A stretch of DNA of 63,673 bases, taken from Lachnospiraceae bacterium (GTDB lineage: Bacteria > Bacillota > Clostridia > Lachnospirales > Lachnospiraceae). Numbering within the stretch: the first letter of the stretch is position 1; the number at the start of each line of letters is the position of its first letter. This document shows positions 1 to 6,502 of the stretch, piece by piece. The notes beneath the pieces are model-generated. The model did no database searches. It saw nothing but the letters and a program-made list of their open reading frames with translations, and was not told where the DNA came from. The stretch is taken from assembly GCA_017938405.1 (NCBI GenBank), contig JAGBBP010000039.1:1-63673 (forward strand). The letters run 5' to 3'. The position numbers and the translations under genes are program-made.

Positions 1-708
1 CTTTGCCTTCTCAGACAGGTCGATGAAAGAATTCAAATGCTCACTAAGTACCTTCGCTGCAAGGCTCACTGCCTCGTCCGGTGCTAATGTACCATTGGTA
101 AACACATCAAGTGTCAGCTTATCGAAATCCGTAATCTGACCGACACGTGTATTTTCAACCGTAAGGTTTACACGCTCAACAGGGGTGTAGATGGAATCGA
201 TTGCGATAACACCGATCGGCATCTTATCGTTCTTATTCTTATCTGCACCGATGTAACCTCTGCCGTTCTGAATGGTGAGTTCCATGTAAAGCTTGGAATC
301 CGCACCACCGTTTAAGGTAGCGATTACCTGATCCGGATTCGTAATCTCGATATCCTGGTCTACCTGAATGTCAGCGGCAGTAATTACGCCTTCGCCGGAG
401 AAGTCAATGTAAGCCGTCTTTGACTCATTTGTTTCGCTTGTGTTCTTAATGGAAAGACTCTTGATGTTCATAATGATTTCGGTAACGTCTTCTTTTACGC
501 CCGGAATCGTGCTGAACTCATGTACAACACCGTCAATCTTTACATAACTAACAGCTGCACCCGGCAGGGACGAAAGCATAATTCTTCTGAGGGAATTACC
601 TAACGTCGTTCCGTATCCTCTTTCAAGAGGCTCTACCACAAAACGACCGTACTTATTATCTTCGGAAATTTCAACAATTTCAATTTTCGGTTTTTCAAAA
701 TCAAACAA
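1..708 (-). CDS. rpoA: RNA polymerase alpha subunit, N-terminal part (runs off the window)
   Basis: Alpha subunit of RNA polymerase, the assembly scaffold for beta and beta' and the contact point for UP elements and activators. The 236 visible residues are the N-terminal assembly domain and contain the hallmark [14 protein letters not shown] near residues 33-46. The C-terminal DNA-binding domain lies beyond base 1. The start is a TTG at 706-708, giving (M)FDFEKPK, placed 8 bases after GGAGGG; no ATG fits the conserved N-terminus. It is the last visible gene of the rpmJ-rpsM-rpsK-rpsD-rpoA operon, 30 bases after rpsD. Identity is certain and the start is very likely. Confidence 0.96.
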   Translation of the reverse strand, partial: MFDFEKPKIEIVEISEDNKYGRFVVEPLERGYGTTLGNSLRRIMLSSLPGAAVSYVKIDGVVHEFSTIPGVKEDVTEIIMNIKSLSIKNTSETNESKTAYIDFSGEGVITAADIQVDQDIEITNPDQVIATLNGGADSKLYMELTIQNGRGYIGADKNKNDKMPIGVIAIDSIYTPVERVNLTVENTRVGQITDFDKLTLDVFTNGTLAPDEAVSLAAKVLSEHLNSFIDLSEKAK

Positions 709-738
709 AGCGGACCCTCCTTGTTATTAAAAAGTTGA

Positions 739-1335
739 TTACTTAGAATACAACTCGACAATAAGCATCTCATTTACCGGAACATCGATCTGCTCTCTGT
801 TCGGGATTTCCTTAACCGTACCGGTAAGGTTTTCCTGATCTGCCTCTAACCAGGAAGCAACGGTTCTGCCACCGGTTACTTCAAGAACATCCTTGTATCT
901 CTGGGTGCTCTTTGCCTTCTCGGAGATGGAAATTACATCGCCGGCCTTTACAATGTAAGACGGGATGTTTACACACTTGCCGTTTACTAAAACGTGCTTG
1001 TGGTCAACAATCTGTCTAGCCTCACGTCTGGTTCTTGCGAAACCGAGACGGAAAATAACGTTATCCAAACGAAGCTCTAAGAGAATCATCATATTCTCAC
1101 CGGTAGTACCGTACTTAAGCTTCTTTGCCTTCTCAAAGTTGTTACGGAACGGCTTCTCAAGCACACCGTAGATGAACTTTGCCTTCTGCTTCTCGCGAAG
1201 CTGCAAACCATATTCACTAACCTTCTTACCTGCTCTTGCGAAGTTTCTGTTAGACTTCTTATCAATGCCGATATAAGCCGGCTCAATGCCAAGGCTTCTG
1301 CACTTCTTTAAAACAGGACCCATATCTCTAGCCAT
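739..1335 (-). CDS. rpsD: 30S ribosomal protein S4
   Basis: Primary 16S rRNA-binding protein of the small subunit that nucleates assembly of the 5' domain; in several bacteria it also represses its own operon by binding the leader mRNA. At 198 residues it has normal length. It begins [16 protein letters not shown] and carries the RNA-binding S4 domain around residues 88-150 ([20 protein letters not shown]). The N-terminal zinc cysteine cluster found in some S4 paralogues is absent. It lies 24 bases after rpsK and 30 before rpoA in one operon. Confidence 0.98.
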   Translation of the reverse strand: MARDMGPVLKKCRSLGIEPAYIGIDKKSNRNFARAGKKVSEYGLQLREKQKAKFIYGVLEKPFRNNFEKAKKLKYGTTGENMMILLELRLDNVIFRLGFARTRREARQIVDHKHVLVNGKCVNIPSYIVKAGDVISISEKAKSTQRYKDVLEVTGGRTVASWLEADQENLTGTVKEIPNREQIDVPVNEMLIVELYSK

Positions 1336-1359
1336 GTCTGTTCTCCTTTCACCAATAAA

Positions 1360-1758
1360 TTAGACTCTTCTACGCTTCGGCGGGCGGCAACCATTGTGCG
1401 GAACCGGAGTTACGTCCTTAATGCTGGTAACTTCGATGCCACATGCCTGAAGGGCACGAATAGCCGCTTCTCTACCGGAACCCGGTCCCTTAACCATAAC
1501 ATCAACAGACTTTAAGCCGTGCGGGAGAGCTGCCTTTGCTGCAGTCTCAGCTGCCATCTGTGCTGCATAAGGAGTAGACTTTCTGGAACCTCTGAATCCT
1601 AATCCACCGGCACTTGCCCAGGAAAGAGCATTGCCTTCTGCATCTGTAAGCGTAACGATTGTATTGTTAAAAGATGACTGAATGTGTGCCTGTCCACGAT
1701 CTACGTTCTTCTTGACACGCTTCTTAGCCACTTTCTTTGCTGCTAACTTCTTAGCCAT
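1360..1758 (-). CDS. rpsK: 30S ribosomal protein S11
   Basis: Small-subunit platform protein near the Shine-Dalgarno/anti-Shine-Dalgarno helix. It has 132 residues with a lysine/alanine-rich N-terminus ([18 protein letters not shown]), the conserved [12 protein letters not shown] segment and the basic C-terminal end [11 protein letters not shown]. It lies between rpsM (17 bases) and rpsD (24 bases), the standard alpha-operon order, with a GGAGG ribosome binding site. Nothing unusual was seen. Confidence 0.98.
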   Translation of the reverse strand: MAKKLAAKKVAKKRVKKNVDRGQAHIQSSFNNTIVTLTDAEGNALSWASAGGLGFRGSRKSTPYAAQMAAETAAKAALPHGLKSVDVMVKGPGSGREAAIRALQACGIEVTSIKDVTPVPHNGCRPPKRRRV

Positions 1759-1775
1759 GACAAATCCTCCTTATA

Positions 1776-2144
1776 TTACTTCTTCTTATTCGCAACGGTT
1801 CTCTTCGGACCTTTTCTGGTTCTCGCGTTGTTCTTGGTATTCTGACCGCGAACCGGGAGACCCTTTCTGTGACGAATGCCTCTGTAGCAACCGATTTCCT
1901 GTAATCTCTTGATGTTTAATGCGGTTTCACGTCTTAAATCACCCTCTACAAGGAAATCCTCATCGATGATATCACGAATCTTTGCCACTTCTTCATCGGT
2001 CAAATCCTTCACACGAGTGTCCGGATTGATATTTGCCTTGGCAAGAATCTTGTTGGAACTTACTCTGCCGATACCGTAAATATAGGTAAGGCCGATTTCT
2101 ACACGTTTCTCTCTTGGTAAATCTACACCACTGATACGAGCCAT
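1776..2144 (-). CDS. rpsM: 30S ribosomal protein S13
   Basis: Head protein of the small subunit that contacts the P-site tRNA and forms bridges to the large subunit. It has 122 residues, starts [21 protein letters not shown], has the central [18 protein letters not shown] motif and ends in a basic tail rich in K and R. It is the second gene of the alpha operon but is separated from rpmJ by 425 bases, far more than the usual few tens. Confidence 0.98.
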   Translation of the reverse strand: MARISGVDLPREKRVEIGLTYIYGIGRVSSNKILAKANINPDTRVKDLTDEEVAKIRDIIDEDFLVEGDLRRETALNIKRLQEIGCYRGIRHRKGLPVRGQNTKNNARTRKGPKRTVANKKK

Positions 2145-2569
2145 GTGCGTATTACACCTCCGTTAAATATTTTGATAGTTTCTTGCGGAATATTCCGCTT
2201 GCCCGCTATGGGCGACCCATTTCTAATAAGAAGATGGGGTTTGACTGCATTGCAGTCACCAGCCGCTTTAAATTGTGACGGCAACGGCGTTTCCCGCGCC
2301 GAAAGAGAAAGTGATAATGACACCGTCTCTAAAGCCTGACATCCAATGCCGGAACCCTTTCACACCTAAAAGGCACTCCGCAATCCAACACGCAGCCGCG
2401 CGTATCGTATCGATGTCCGCCCACAATATCACAATGTTCCCACTGCAGACCGTCCTGCGGCCTTTCGCAGGGGCTTGTAACACAAAAAGCAAGAACTGTT
2501 CCTCTATCTACCTTGCGGTATTTATTGAAACGACCTGCTTTCAGGGAAACTCCCTACAAAGCAAAGGTC
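2145..2569 (-). other. 425-base non-coding spacer between rpmJ and rpsM with several hairpins
   Basis: No credible gene was found here. On the transcribed (minus) strand it can form several compact hairpins: CCTGCG/CGCAGG at 2454-2471, a near-perfect palindrome TGACTGCA/TGCAGTCA at 2242-2258, the palindrome GCGGAATATTCCGC at 2185-2198, and GCCC/GGGC at 2201-2213. None is followed by a T-run, so they are not plain terminators. The position, inside an operon and just before rpsM, is where S4-type autoregulatory leaders are found in other bacteria. That role here is inference. Confidence 0.5.
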
Positions 2570-2683
2570 CTAGCCCTGTCTTTGTTTGTGCTTCGGGTTC
2601 TCACAGATAACTCTGATGGCGCCCTTTCTCTTGATGATCTTACATTTTTCGCAAATCGGTTTTACGGAAGATCTAACTTTCAC
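2570..2683 (-). CDS. rpmJ: 50S ribosomal protein L36
   Basis: Smallest large-subunit protein, a zinc-ribbon that stabilises 23S rRNA near the peptidyl-transferase region. The 37 residues begin (M)[18 protein letters not shown] and end KHKQRQG. The zinc ligands C11, C14, C27 and H32 are all present, so this is the zinc-binding (C+) form. The start is GTG at 2681-2683, preceded by GAAAGGAG. It is the first gene of a short operon with its own consensus promoter just upstream. It normally follows infA directly, but here infA is about 20.5 kb away. Confidence 0.97.
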
Positions 2684-2718
2684 GTCTTTTCACTCCTTTC
2701 GAAAAAAGTCCGTTTATC

Positions 2719-2747
2719 ATTATAACACCGATATTTCCATTTTGCAA
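2719..2747 (-). promoter_or_regulatory. Sigma-A-type promoter of the rpmJ-rpoA operon
   Basis: On the minus strand there is -35 TTGCAA (2742-2747), a 17-base spacer and -10 TATAAT (2719-2724), about 35 bases before the rpmJ start. The same -35/-10 pair and spacing is found at the S10 operon promoter. The giant inverted repeat at 2759-3142 ends only about 10 bases upstream. Confidence 0.8.
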
Positions 2748-2758
2748 GCACTTTTTTG

Positions 2759-3142
2759 AGGGATTTTTCATGTTTTTCCACTTTTTTCTAGGCAGGACGG
2801 GCTGTGAGGAGGGATGCGGGGCTCTTTCTTCGTGGGGAGGCTGGGACTCTTCTCGGTCACCGTCGAACAGATTGGAACAGTTTTTGCAAGTCGCAACGCT
2901 CCGTCAATCTTCCTCTAACCGTTTCTAAACGTCTCTCGGGTGTGGCCTCGAGACTTAGAACCGCTAAGAGGTGATATCGACTGCGCTAAGGACGCGCCCC
3001 TTCGGGAAAAGCAAAAACATGTTCCAACTGTCCATCCGGTGACCCGAGGAAGATTTCCTCAAACCCACGAAGAAAGAGCCGCCGCATTTGCGACAGCCCT
3101 GTTGCTTTTATAAATAATGTAGGAAAACATGAAAACTCCCTA
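2759..3142. repeat. Giant inverted repeat / hairpin element C
   Basis: A roughly 384-base structure whose halves pair in successive blocks. Blocks are 2759-2781 with 3119-3142; GGGCTGT 2799-2805 with 3093-3099; ATGCGG 2814-2819 with 3082-3087; GCTCTTTCTTCGTGGG 2821-2836 with 3064-3079; CTCGG/TCACCG 2852-2862 with 3036-3047; and 2871-2887 with 3011-3029. The apex holds smaller stems such as TTCTAA/TTAGAA with GTCTC/GAGAC inside. It lies between the 3' end of the DUF4097 gene and the rpmJ promoter, and its right arm contains that gene's terminator. No gene is inside. The apex is not obviously related to elements A or B. Confidence 0.75.
3075..3100 (-). terminator. Terminator-like hairpin after the DUF4097 gene
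   Basis: On the minus strand, AGGGCTGTCGC and GCGGCGGCTCT form an 11-pair stem with an AAAT loop, using several G-U pairs, followed by a broken T-run (CTCTTTCTT). It is 31/32 identical to the cysK terminator at 5108-5139 but has a weaker T tract. It is embedded in the right arm of element C. Confidence 0.6.
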
Positions 3143-3164
3143 ATGTTTATCGATTCATTATCTG

Positions 3165-4133
3165 CTATTTCCCGATTACTTCTATATCTATATCACCGGT
3201 GTCTGTTATAATTACGCATGGATAGCCGTTTGTTGCCGGCACGTCAACATTGCCGGTATCGGTTTCGGTTTGAAACAGTTTTCCCGATAACAGAGTGCCT
3301 GTTACATCTCCCGTGTCGGTTTTTATATAAAGCGATTCTACCGCATCCGAGTTTTCAAGGGTAACACCACCGGTTTGACTGATTACCGTACCGTTAAAAC
3401 CTGCAACGGTGTCTTTCATCCGTATATCTCCCGTATCGCTTTTCACTGCAAAGATTCTGCACCTTATATTATTTAACCGAGTTGCTCCCGTATTGGTTTC
3501 TACAGAAACCGAGAGTGCATTCCTTACAGAGTTCACCGAAACATCTCCGGTAGACGTTTTTACTTCCAGTTTTTCGAGCTTATCCGTATCTACATTCACC
3601 GCTCCGGTGTCGGTCTCTATCGTCAAATTCCGGGCAACCGCTGCTTGCCAGTCCACATCTCCGGTATCGGTTTCTACCGTCGCCGTTTCAAATTCAAATA
3701 CTTCCGGCACCTCCACCGCACCGGTATCACTTTTTATTTCCAGTTCCCCGTATTGTGTTTTCGGAAGGTAAATCGTCATTTCCGCATCCTCAAAGGACAT
3801 TCCTATGTGATCATACCACCTACGGGTATCCGTTACGGTAATCACAAGTGTGTCATTCTGTACCGCTGCTGTATGCTTCATCCACGCTTCTTCACGACAC
3901 ACAACTTTGCAGCCTTCCTCTTCCCACAAAACAAAAGAAACATCCGCCGTTTTCGTTTCGATTGCAATGTCCGTAAACGCCTCATTTATTTCCTGTGTAT
4001 TCGTTTCAAAGGCTACCGTACTCAGTTTCGTCATATCAAAGCCCACCGCAAGAAAGCTCACAAGCACAATCAGCAGTCCGCTCAGACATAACAGAAATGC
4101 AATACGCACCGTTTTTTTCGTTAACCGCTTCAT
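3165..4133 (-). CDS. Membrane-anchored DUF4097 beta-repeat protein
   Basis: A 322-residue protein with one N-terminal membrane segment (about residues 10-35, AFLLCLSGLLIVLVSFLAV), followed by an extracytoplasmic domain of about ten short repeats built on TDTG (for example ETDTGDV, KSDTGAV). This repeat is typical of the DUF4097 right-handed beta-strand family. The ATG at 4131-4133 overlaps the stop of the DUF1700 gene in an ATGA arrangement and follows AAAGGAGG, so the two are translationally coupled. It is the third gene of a PadR-DUF1700-DUF4097 operon, a common Firmicutes module thought to respond to envelope state. The molecular function is not established. Confidence 0.88.
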   Translation of the reverse strand: MKRLTKKTVRIAFLLCLSGLLIVLVSFLAVGFDMTKLSTVAFETNTQEINEAFTDIAIETKTADVSFVLWEEEGCKVVCREEAWMKHTAAVQNDTLVITVTDTRRWYDHIGMSFEDAEMTIYLPKTQYGELEIKSDTGAVEVPEVFEFETATVETDTGDVDWQAAVARNLTIETDTGAVNVDTDKLEKLEVKTSTGDVSVNSVRNALSVSVETNTGATRLNNIRCRIFAVKSDTGDIRMKDTVAGFNGTVISQTGGVTLENSDAVESLYIKTDTGDVTGTLLSGKLFQTETDTGNVDVPATNGYPCVIITDTGDIDIEVIGK

Positions 4134-4732
4134 CGTACCGCCTCCTTTCTGATAAAACATCTCTTCACAAACAGAAACAGCTTTTTCCCGAGAAGACAGG
4201 CTCCTTTTGTCACATACAGGCAACCGTAAAATCCGAACATACAAAGTCCTGCCGCAAAGATACCTGCTCCCAACAGAGCAATACCGGCCCATACATTTCC
4301 CTGTATCAGGCTAACCGGTAACGCAACGACACCGACCAAAGCAGTGCCTGCCAAAGCCAGTTCTACTGCCCACAAACTGATTACAACAGACCAAAGAGCA
4401 ATGTATAAGGAAAGCACCGCCGCAAACAGCGTAATCAGAAGGGATAACCAAAGCGGTGACCCCAGTACCAAAAGAACAACCTCCCACACAGTCATCTTCC
4501 GCTTCGGTTTCACCCTGGCTTTCATCAGCTTGGCAAGGGGCATTTCCTTTAATATCTCTTCCGCAATCACAGCCGGTGTTCCGACCTCCGCCACCGCCTC
4601 ATCCTCGGGAATTCCGTCCTCCATACGGTCATCAATCATCTCTGTATAATAGTCCAACGACCGGTTCAAATCCGCTTCGGACAAACCGGTAAGACGCTCT
4701 CGCAGTTCCGAAAGAAACTCATTCTTCTTCAT
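4130..4732 (-). CDS. DUF1700 (HAAS-domain) membrane protein
   Basis: A 200-residue protein. Residues 1-65 are a soluble helical HAAS domain (MKKNEFLSELRERLTGL, then DYYTEMIDDRMEDG and EAVAEVGTP), followed by about four hydrophobic segments between residues 80 and 185. DUF1700 proteins usually sit between a PadR regulator and a DUF4097 protein, as here. They are presumed to be membrane partners of the regulator. It overlaps padR by 14 bases and the DUF4097 gene by 4 bases, indicating one transcript and coupled translation. Confidence 0.9.
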   Translation of the reverse strand: MKKNEFLSELRERLTGLSEADLNRSLDYYTEMIDDRMEDGIPEDEAVAEVGTPAVIAEEILKEMPLAKLMKARVKPKRKMTVWEVVLLVLGSPLWLSLLITLFAAVLSLYIALWSVVISLWAVELALAGTALVGVVALPVSLIQGNVWAGIALLGAGIFAAGLCMFGFYGCLYVTKGACLLGKKLFLFVKRCFIRKEAVR

Positions 4733-5045
4733 TTCGTACTCCCTCCTTTGTTACAAACTCATAAATCGAAAGCAATTCCTTCCACTCTTCTTTAAACTCC
4801 TCAATCCGCGCAAGTCCCAACGGCGTAATATGGTAATACTTCCGCAACCTGCCGTTATGCTCCGCATTCCGTACCGTTAAAAGCTCCGCACCTTCCAAAC
4901 GCCTAAGTATCGGATATAAGGTGGATTCGGAAATCTCTACATAGGGCTTCATATCCTTGATAATCTGATAGCCGTAGGAATCCTCATCCTTAATGGCTGC
5001 CAGCACACAAACATCTAACAGTCCGCGTTTCAATTGAATATCCAT
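4719..5045 (-). CDS. PadR-family transcriptional regulator
   Basis: A 108-residue winged-helix repressor-type protein. The core reads MDIQLKRGLLDVCVLAAI, then SYGYQIIKDM, ESTLYPILRRLE and the wing GRLRKYYHITPLG, all diagnostic of PadR. The ATG at 5043-5045 follows TAAGGAGGTATTCT; longer in-frame extensions lack a ribosome binding site and would overlap the promoter. It is first in the operon with DUF1700 and DUF4097. A perfect inverted repeat covering the -10 box just upstream is a plausible autoregulatory operator. Confidence 0.93.
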   Translation of the reverse strand: MDIQLKRGLLDVCVLAAIKDEDSYGYQIIKDMKPYVEISESTLYPILRRLEGAELLTVRNAEHNGRLRKYYHITPLGLARIEEFKEEWKELLSIYEFVTKEGVRNEEE

Positions 5046-5062
5046 AGAATACCTCCTTACGC

Positions 5063-5096
5063 ATAATACTATACTGCGCATAGTATTATATGTCAA
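5063..5096 (-). promoter_or_regulatory. padR promoter with overlapping inverted-repeat operator
   Basis: On the minus strand there is -35 TTGACA (5091-5096), a 17-base spacer and -10 TATAGT (5068-5073). A perfect 10-base inverted repeat, ATAATACTAT / ATAGTATTAT separated by 7 bases (5063-5089), covers the -10 and most of the spacer. This is the expected place for a dimeric repressor such as PadR. Confidence 0.75.
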
Positions 5097-5107
5097 GAGG
5101 TATTTTG

Positions 5108-5139
5108 TAAAAAAGAGCCGCCGCATTCGCGACAGCCCT
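5108..5139 (-). terminator. Rho-independent terminator of cysK
   Basis: On the minus strand, stem AGGGCTGTCGC / GCGGCGGCTCT with a GAAT loop is followed by TTTTTT, 25 bases after the cysK stop. It shares 31 of 32 bases with the hairpin at 3075-3100 in element C. Confidence 0.8.
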
Positions 5140-5163
5140 GTTGCTTCTAACTTCTATATTCCC

Positions 5164-6066
5164 CTAAATCAGCGCCGTACTGAAATACCGCTCTGCCCGG
5201 TCCGCCAGAATCGTTGCAATGACTTTATCCTTCCCGTACTTTTCTGCCATCTTCTTTGCCGCCCACACATTGGCGCCGGAGGAGGTACCTACTAAAAGCC
5301 CCTGCACCTTTGCCAGTTCTCTGGCGGTATTGATGGCGTCGTCATCGGACACTTCCACAATATCGGTAATAATCTTCGTATCCAGTACAGCCGGCACAAA
5401 GCCGTCGCCGATGCCCTGAATCTGATGAAGACCCGGCTCATGCCCCAGAAGTGCGGATACATTCTTCGGCTCTACCGCAACGATTTTACAATCCGGATTC
5501 TGCTCCAAAAGATAGCTTGCGATGCCCTGCAAGGTACCGCCGCTGCCGATACCGGATACGAATATATCGATTTTCTTGCCGAGCTGTTCTACAATCTCTC
5601 TTGCCGTTGTTTTATAGTGTGCCTGCGGATTTGCAAGGTTTTCAAACTGCTGCGGCACAAAATATTCATCGGAAGAGGACGCCAAGCGAAGGGCCTCCTG
5701 CACCGAACCATCGATACTAAGCTCCGGCGGAGTCAGTACAAGCTCCGCTCCCAATGCACGGATAATCTTCTTTCGCTCGTCGCTCATATTCTCCGGCATT
5801 ACAATGATAACCTTATAACCTTTACGCACACCGCAAAGTGCCAAGCCGATACCGGTGTTACCGGAAGTCGGCTCGATAATGGTCATACCCGGACGAAGGG
5901 CTCCGCTTTTCTCCGCTTCTTCTAACATATTCAGCGCAATACGGTCCTTGATACTGCCCCCCGGATTAAAAAACTCTGCCTTCGCGTAAATCTGCAACCC
6001 GGTGGTGGCTTCCAAACTAACTAACGGTGTATTTCCGATTAAATCCAAAACATTGGTAATGTACAT
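5164..6066 (-). CDS. cysK: Cysteine synthase A (O-acetylserine sulfhydrylase)
   Basis: PLP enzyme that makes cysteine from O-acetylserine and sulfide. It has 300 residues. The PLP lysine sits in NPGGSIKDRIA (about residue 41), the substrate loop is PTSGNTGIGLA (about 67-77), and the phosphate-binding glycine loop is SGIGSGGTLQG (about 171-181). It ends with the family signature ERYFSTALI. It is monocistronic: it has its own promoter with an 8-base inverted repeat, and a strong terminator. It is divergent from a small toxin-like gene, with the two -35 boxes about 20 bases apart. Confidence 0.95.
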   Translation of the reverse strand: MYITNVLDLIGNTPLVSLEATTGLQIYAKAEFFNPGGSIKDRIALNMLEEAEKSGALRPGMTIIEPTSGNTGIGLALCGVRKGYKVIIVMPENMSDERKKIIRALGAELVLTPPELSIDGSVQEALRLASSSDEYFVPQQFENLANPQAHYKTTAREIVEQLGKKIDIFVSGIGSGGTLQGIASYLLEQNPDCKIVAVEPKNVSALLGHEPGLHQIQGIGDGFVPAVLDTKIITDIVEVSDDDAINTARELAKVQGLLVGTSSGANVWAAKKMAEKYGKDKVIATILADRAERYFSTALI

Positions 6067-6099
6067 GGTGGGTCTCCTTTAATTTACTTCGCTACTGTG

Positions 6100-6141
6100 T
6101 TACTATGACGCATAGTAAGATTGTAGCACAAAAAACGTCAA
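6100..6141 (-). promoter_or_regulatory. cysK promoter with inverted-repeat operator
   Basis: On the minus strand there is -35 TTGACG (6136-6141), an 18-base spacer and -10 TACTAT (6112-6117). The -10 lies inside the perfect inverted repeat TTACTATG / CATAGTAA with a 3-base centre (6100-6118). The half-site CGCATAGTA is shared with the padR operator at 5063-5089. The regulator is unknown; a sulfur-responsive Rrf2-type protein is the usual cysK controller in Firmicutes. Confidence 0.65.
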
Positions 6142-6160
6142 AAGAAAAGTAGTATTTCAC

Positions 6161-6189
6161 TTGAACATTTGTTCTGATTGTGGTATAAT
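6161..6189 (+). promoter_or_regulatory. Promoter of toxin-like gene 1
   Basis: On the plus strand there is -35 TTGAAC (6161-6166), a 17-base spacer and -10 TATAAT (6184-6189), 67 bases before the small hydrophobic ORF. It is divergent from the cysK promoter. Confidence 0.75.
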
Positions 6190-6256
6190 AGACTCATGGA
6201 ACAATCGTGTTACAGGGTGGATTGGCCTTCATTCTCAAAGGATGGAGGTGGTGCTG

Positions 6257-6352
6257 ATGAAGAATCGAAATCATTATGATTTTTCAGATATGATGAGCTT
6301 CGCTCTTTTGATACTTGCACTGCTTACATTCGTTTTTACGTTTTGTAAGTAA
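6257..6352 (+). CDS. Small hydrophobic peptide, candidate type I toxin (locus 1)
   Basis: A 31-residue peptide starting MKNRNHYDFSDMMSF, then one membrane helix (ALLILALLTFVFTF) and a short CK tail. The ATG at 6257 follows GGAGGTGGTGCTG; an upstream in-frame extension lacks a ribosome binding site. Size, single helix, charged end and strong promoter resemble the holin-like type I toxins of Firmicutes (TxpA/BsrG group). A convergent promoter and shared terminator at the 3' end could supply an antisense RNA, which is the defining architecture of such systems. The toxin role is inferred, not shown. Confidence 0.65.
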   Translation: MKNRNHYDFSDMMSFALLILALLTFVFTFCK

Positions 6353-6362
6353 TTTAAACATA

Positions 6363-6457
6363 CAAAAACCGCCCTCTTAACTTTGACGGAAGTGATTGGG
6401 CGGTTTTCGTTCACAATCATAAGGTCAACCCACCACTTGGGCGGTTGTTCCTTTTCT
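6363..6457 (-). ncRNA. Predicted antisense RNA (antitoxin-like) of locus 1
   Basis: An approximately 95-base RNA is predicted from the convergent minus-strand promoter at 6464-6492. It would start near 6457 and end at the shared hairpin at 6365-6407. It would overlap the 3' untranslated part of the toxin-like mRNA, as in txpA/ratA-type pairs. No coding potential is expected. Ends are estimates. Confidence 0.5.
6365..6407. terminator. Bidirectional terminator between toxin 1 and its antisense RNA
   Basis: A perfect 10-pair stem AAAACCGCCC (6365-6374) / GGGCGGTTTT (6398-6407). A T-run follows on either strand, so it can end both converging transcripts. Confidence 0.75.
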
Positions 6458-6463
6458 GTCTTT

Positions 6464-6492
6464 AGTATAACACATTTTATTTTTTTCTTCAA
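6464..6492 (-). promoter_or_regulatory. Convergent antisense promoter of locus 1
   Basis: On the minus strand there is -35 TTGAAG (6487-6492), a 17-base spacer and -10 TATACT (6464-6469), located just after the stop of the ABC permease gene and pointing at the toxin-like gene. Confidence 0.6.
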
Positions 6493-6502
6493 TTACTTTT
6501 TT

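Noticed and set aside
2268..2492. 74-codon minus-strand frame between rpsM and rpmJ
   Set aside because: No ribosome binding site, no recognisable protein character, and the region is full of hairpins; treated as non-coding leader.
6274..6492. 72-codon minus-strand frame antisense to toxin locus 1
   Set aside because: It spans the terminator, the antisense promoter and the toxin ORF, with no ribosome binding site; a shadow of the antisense region.
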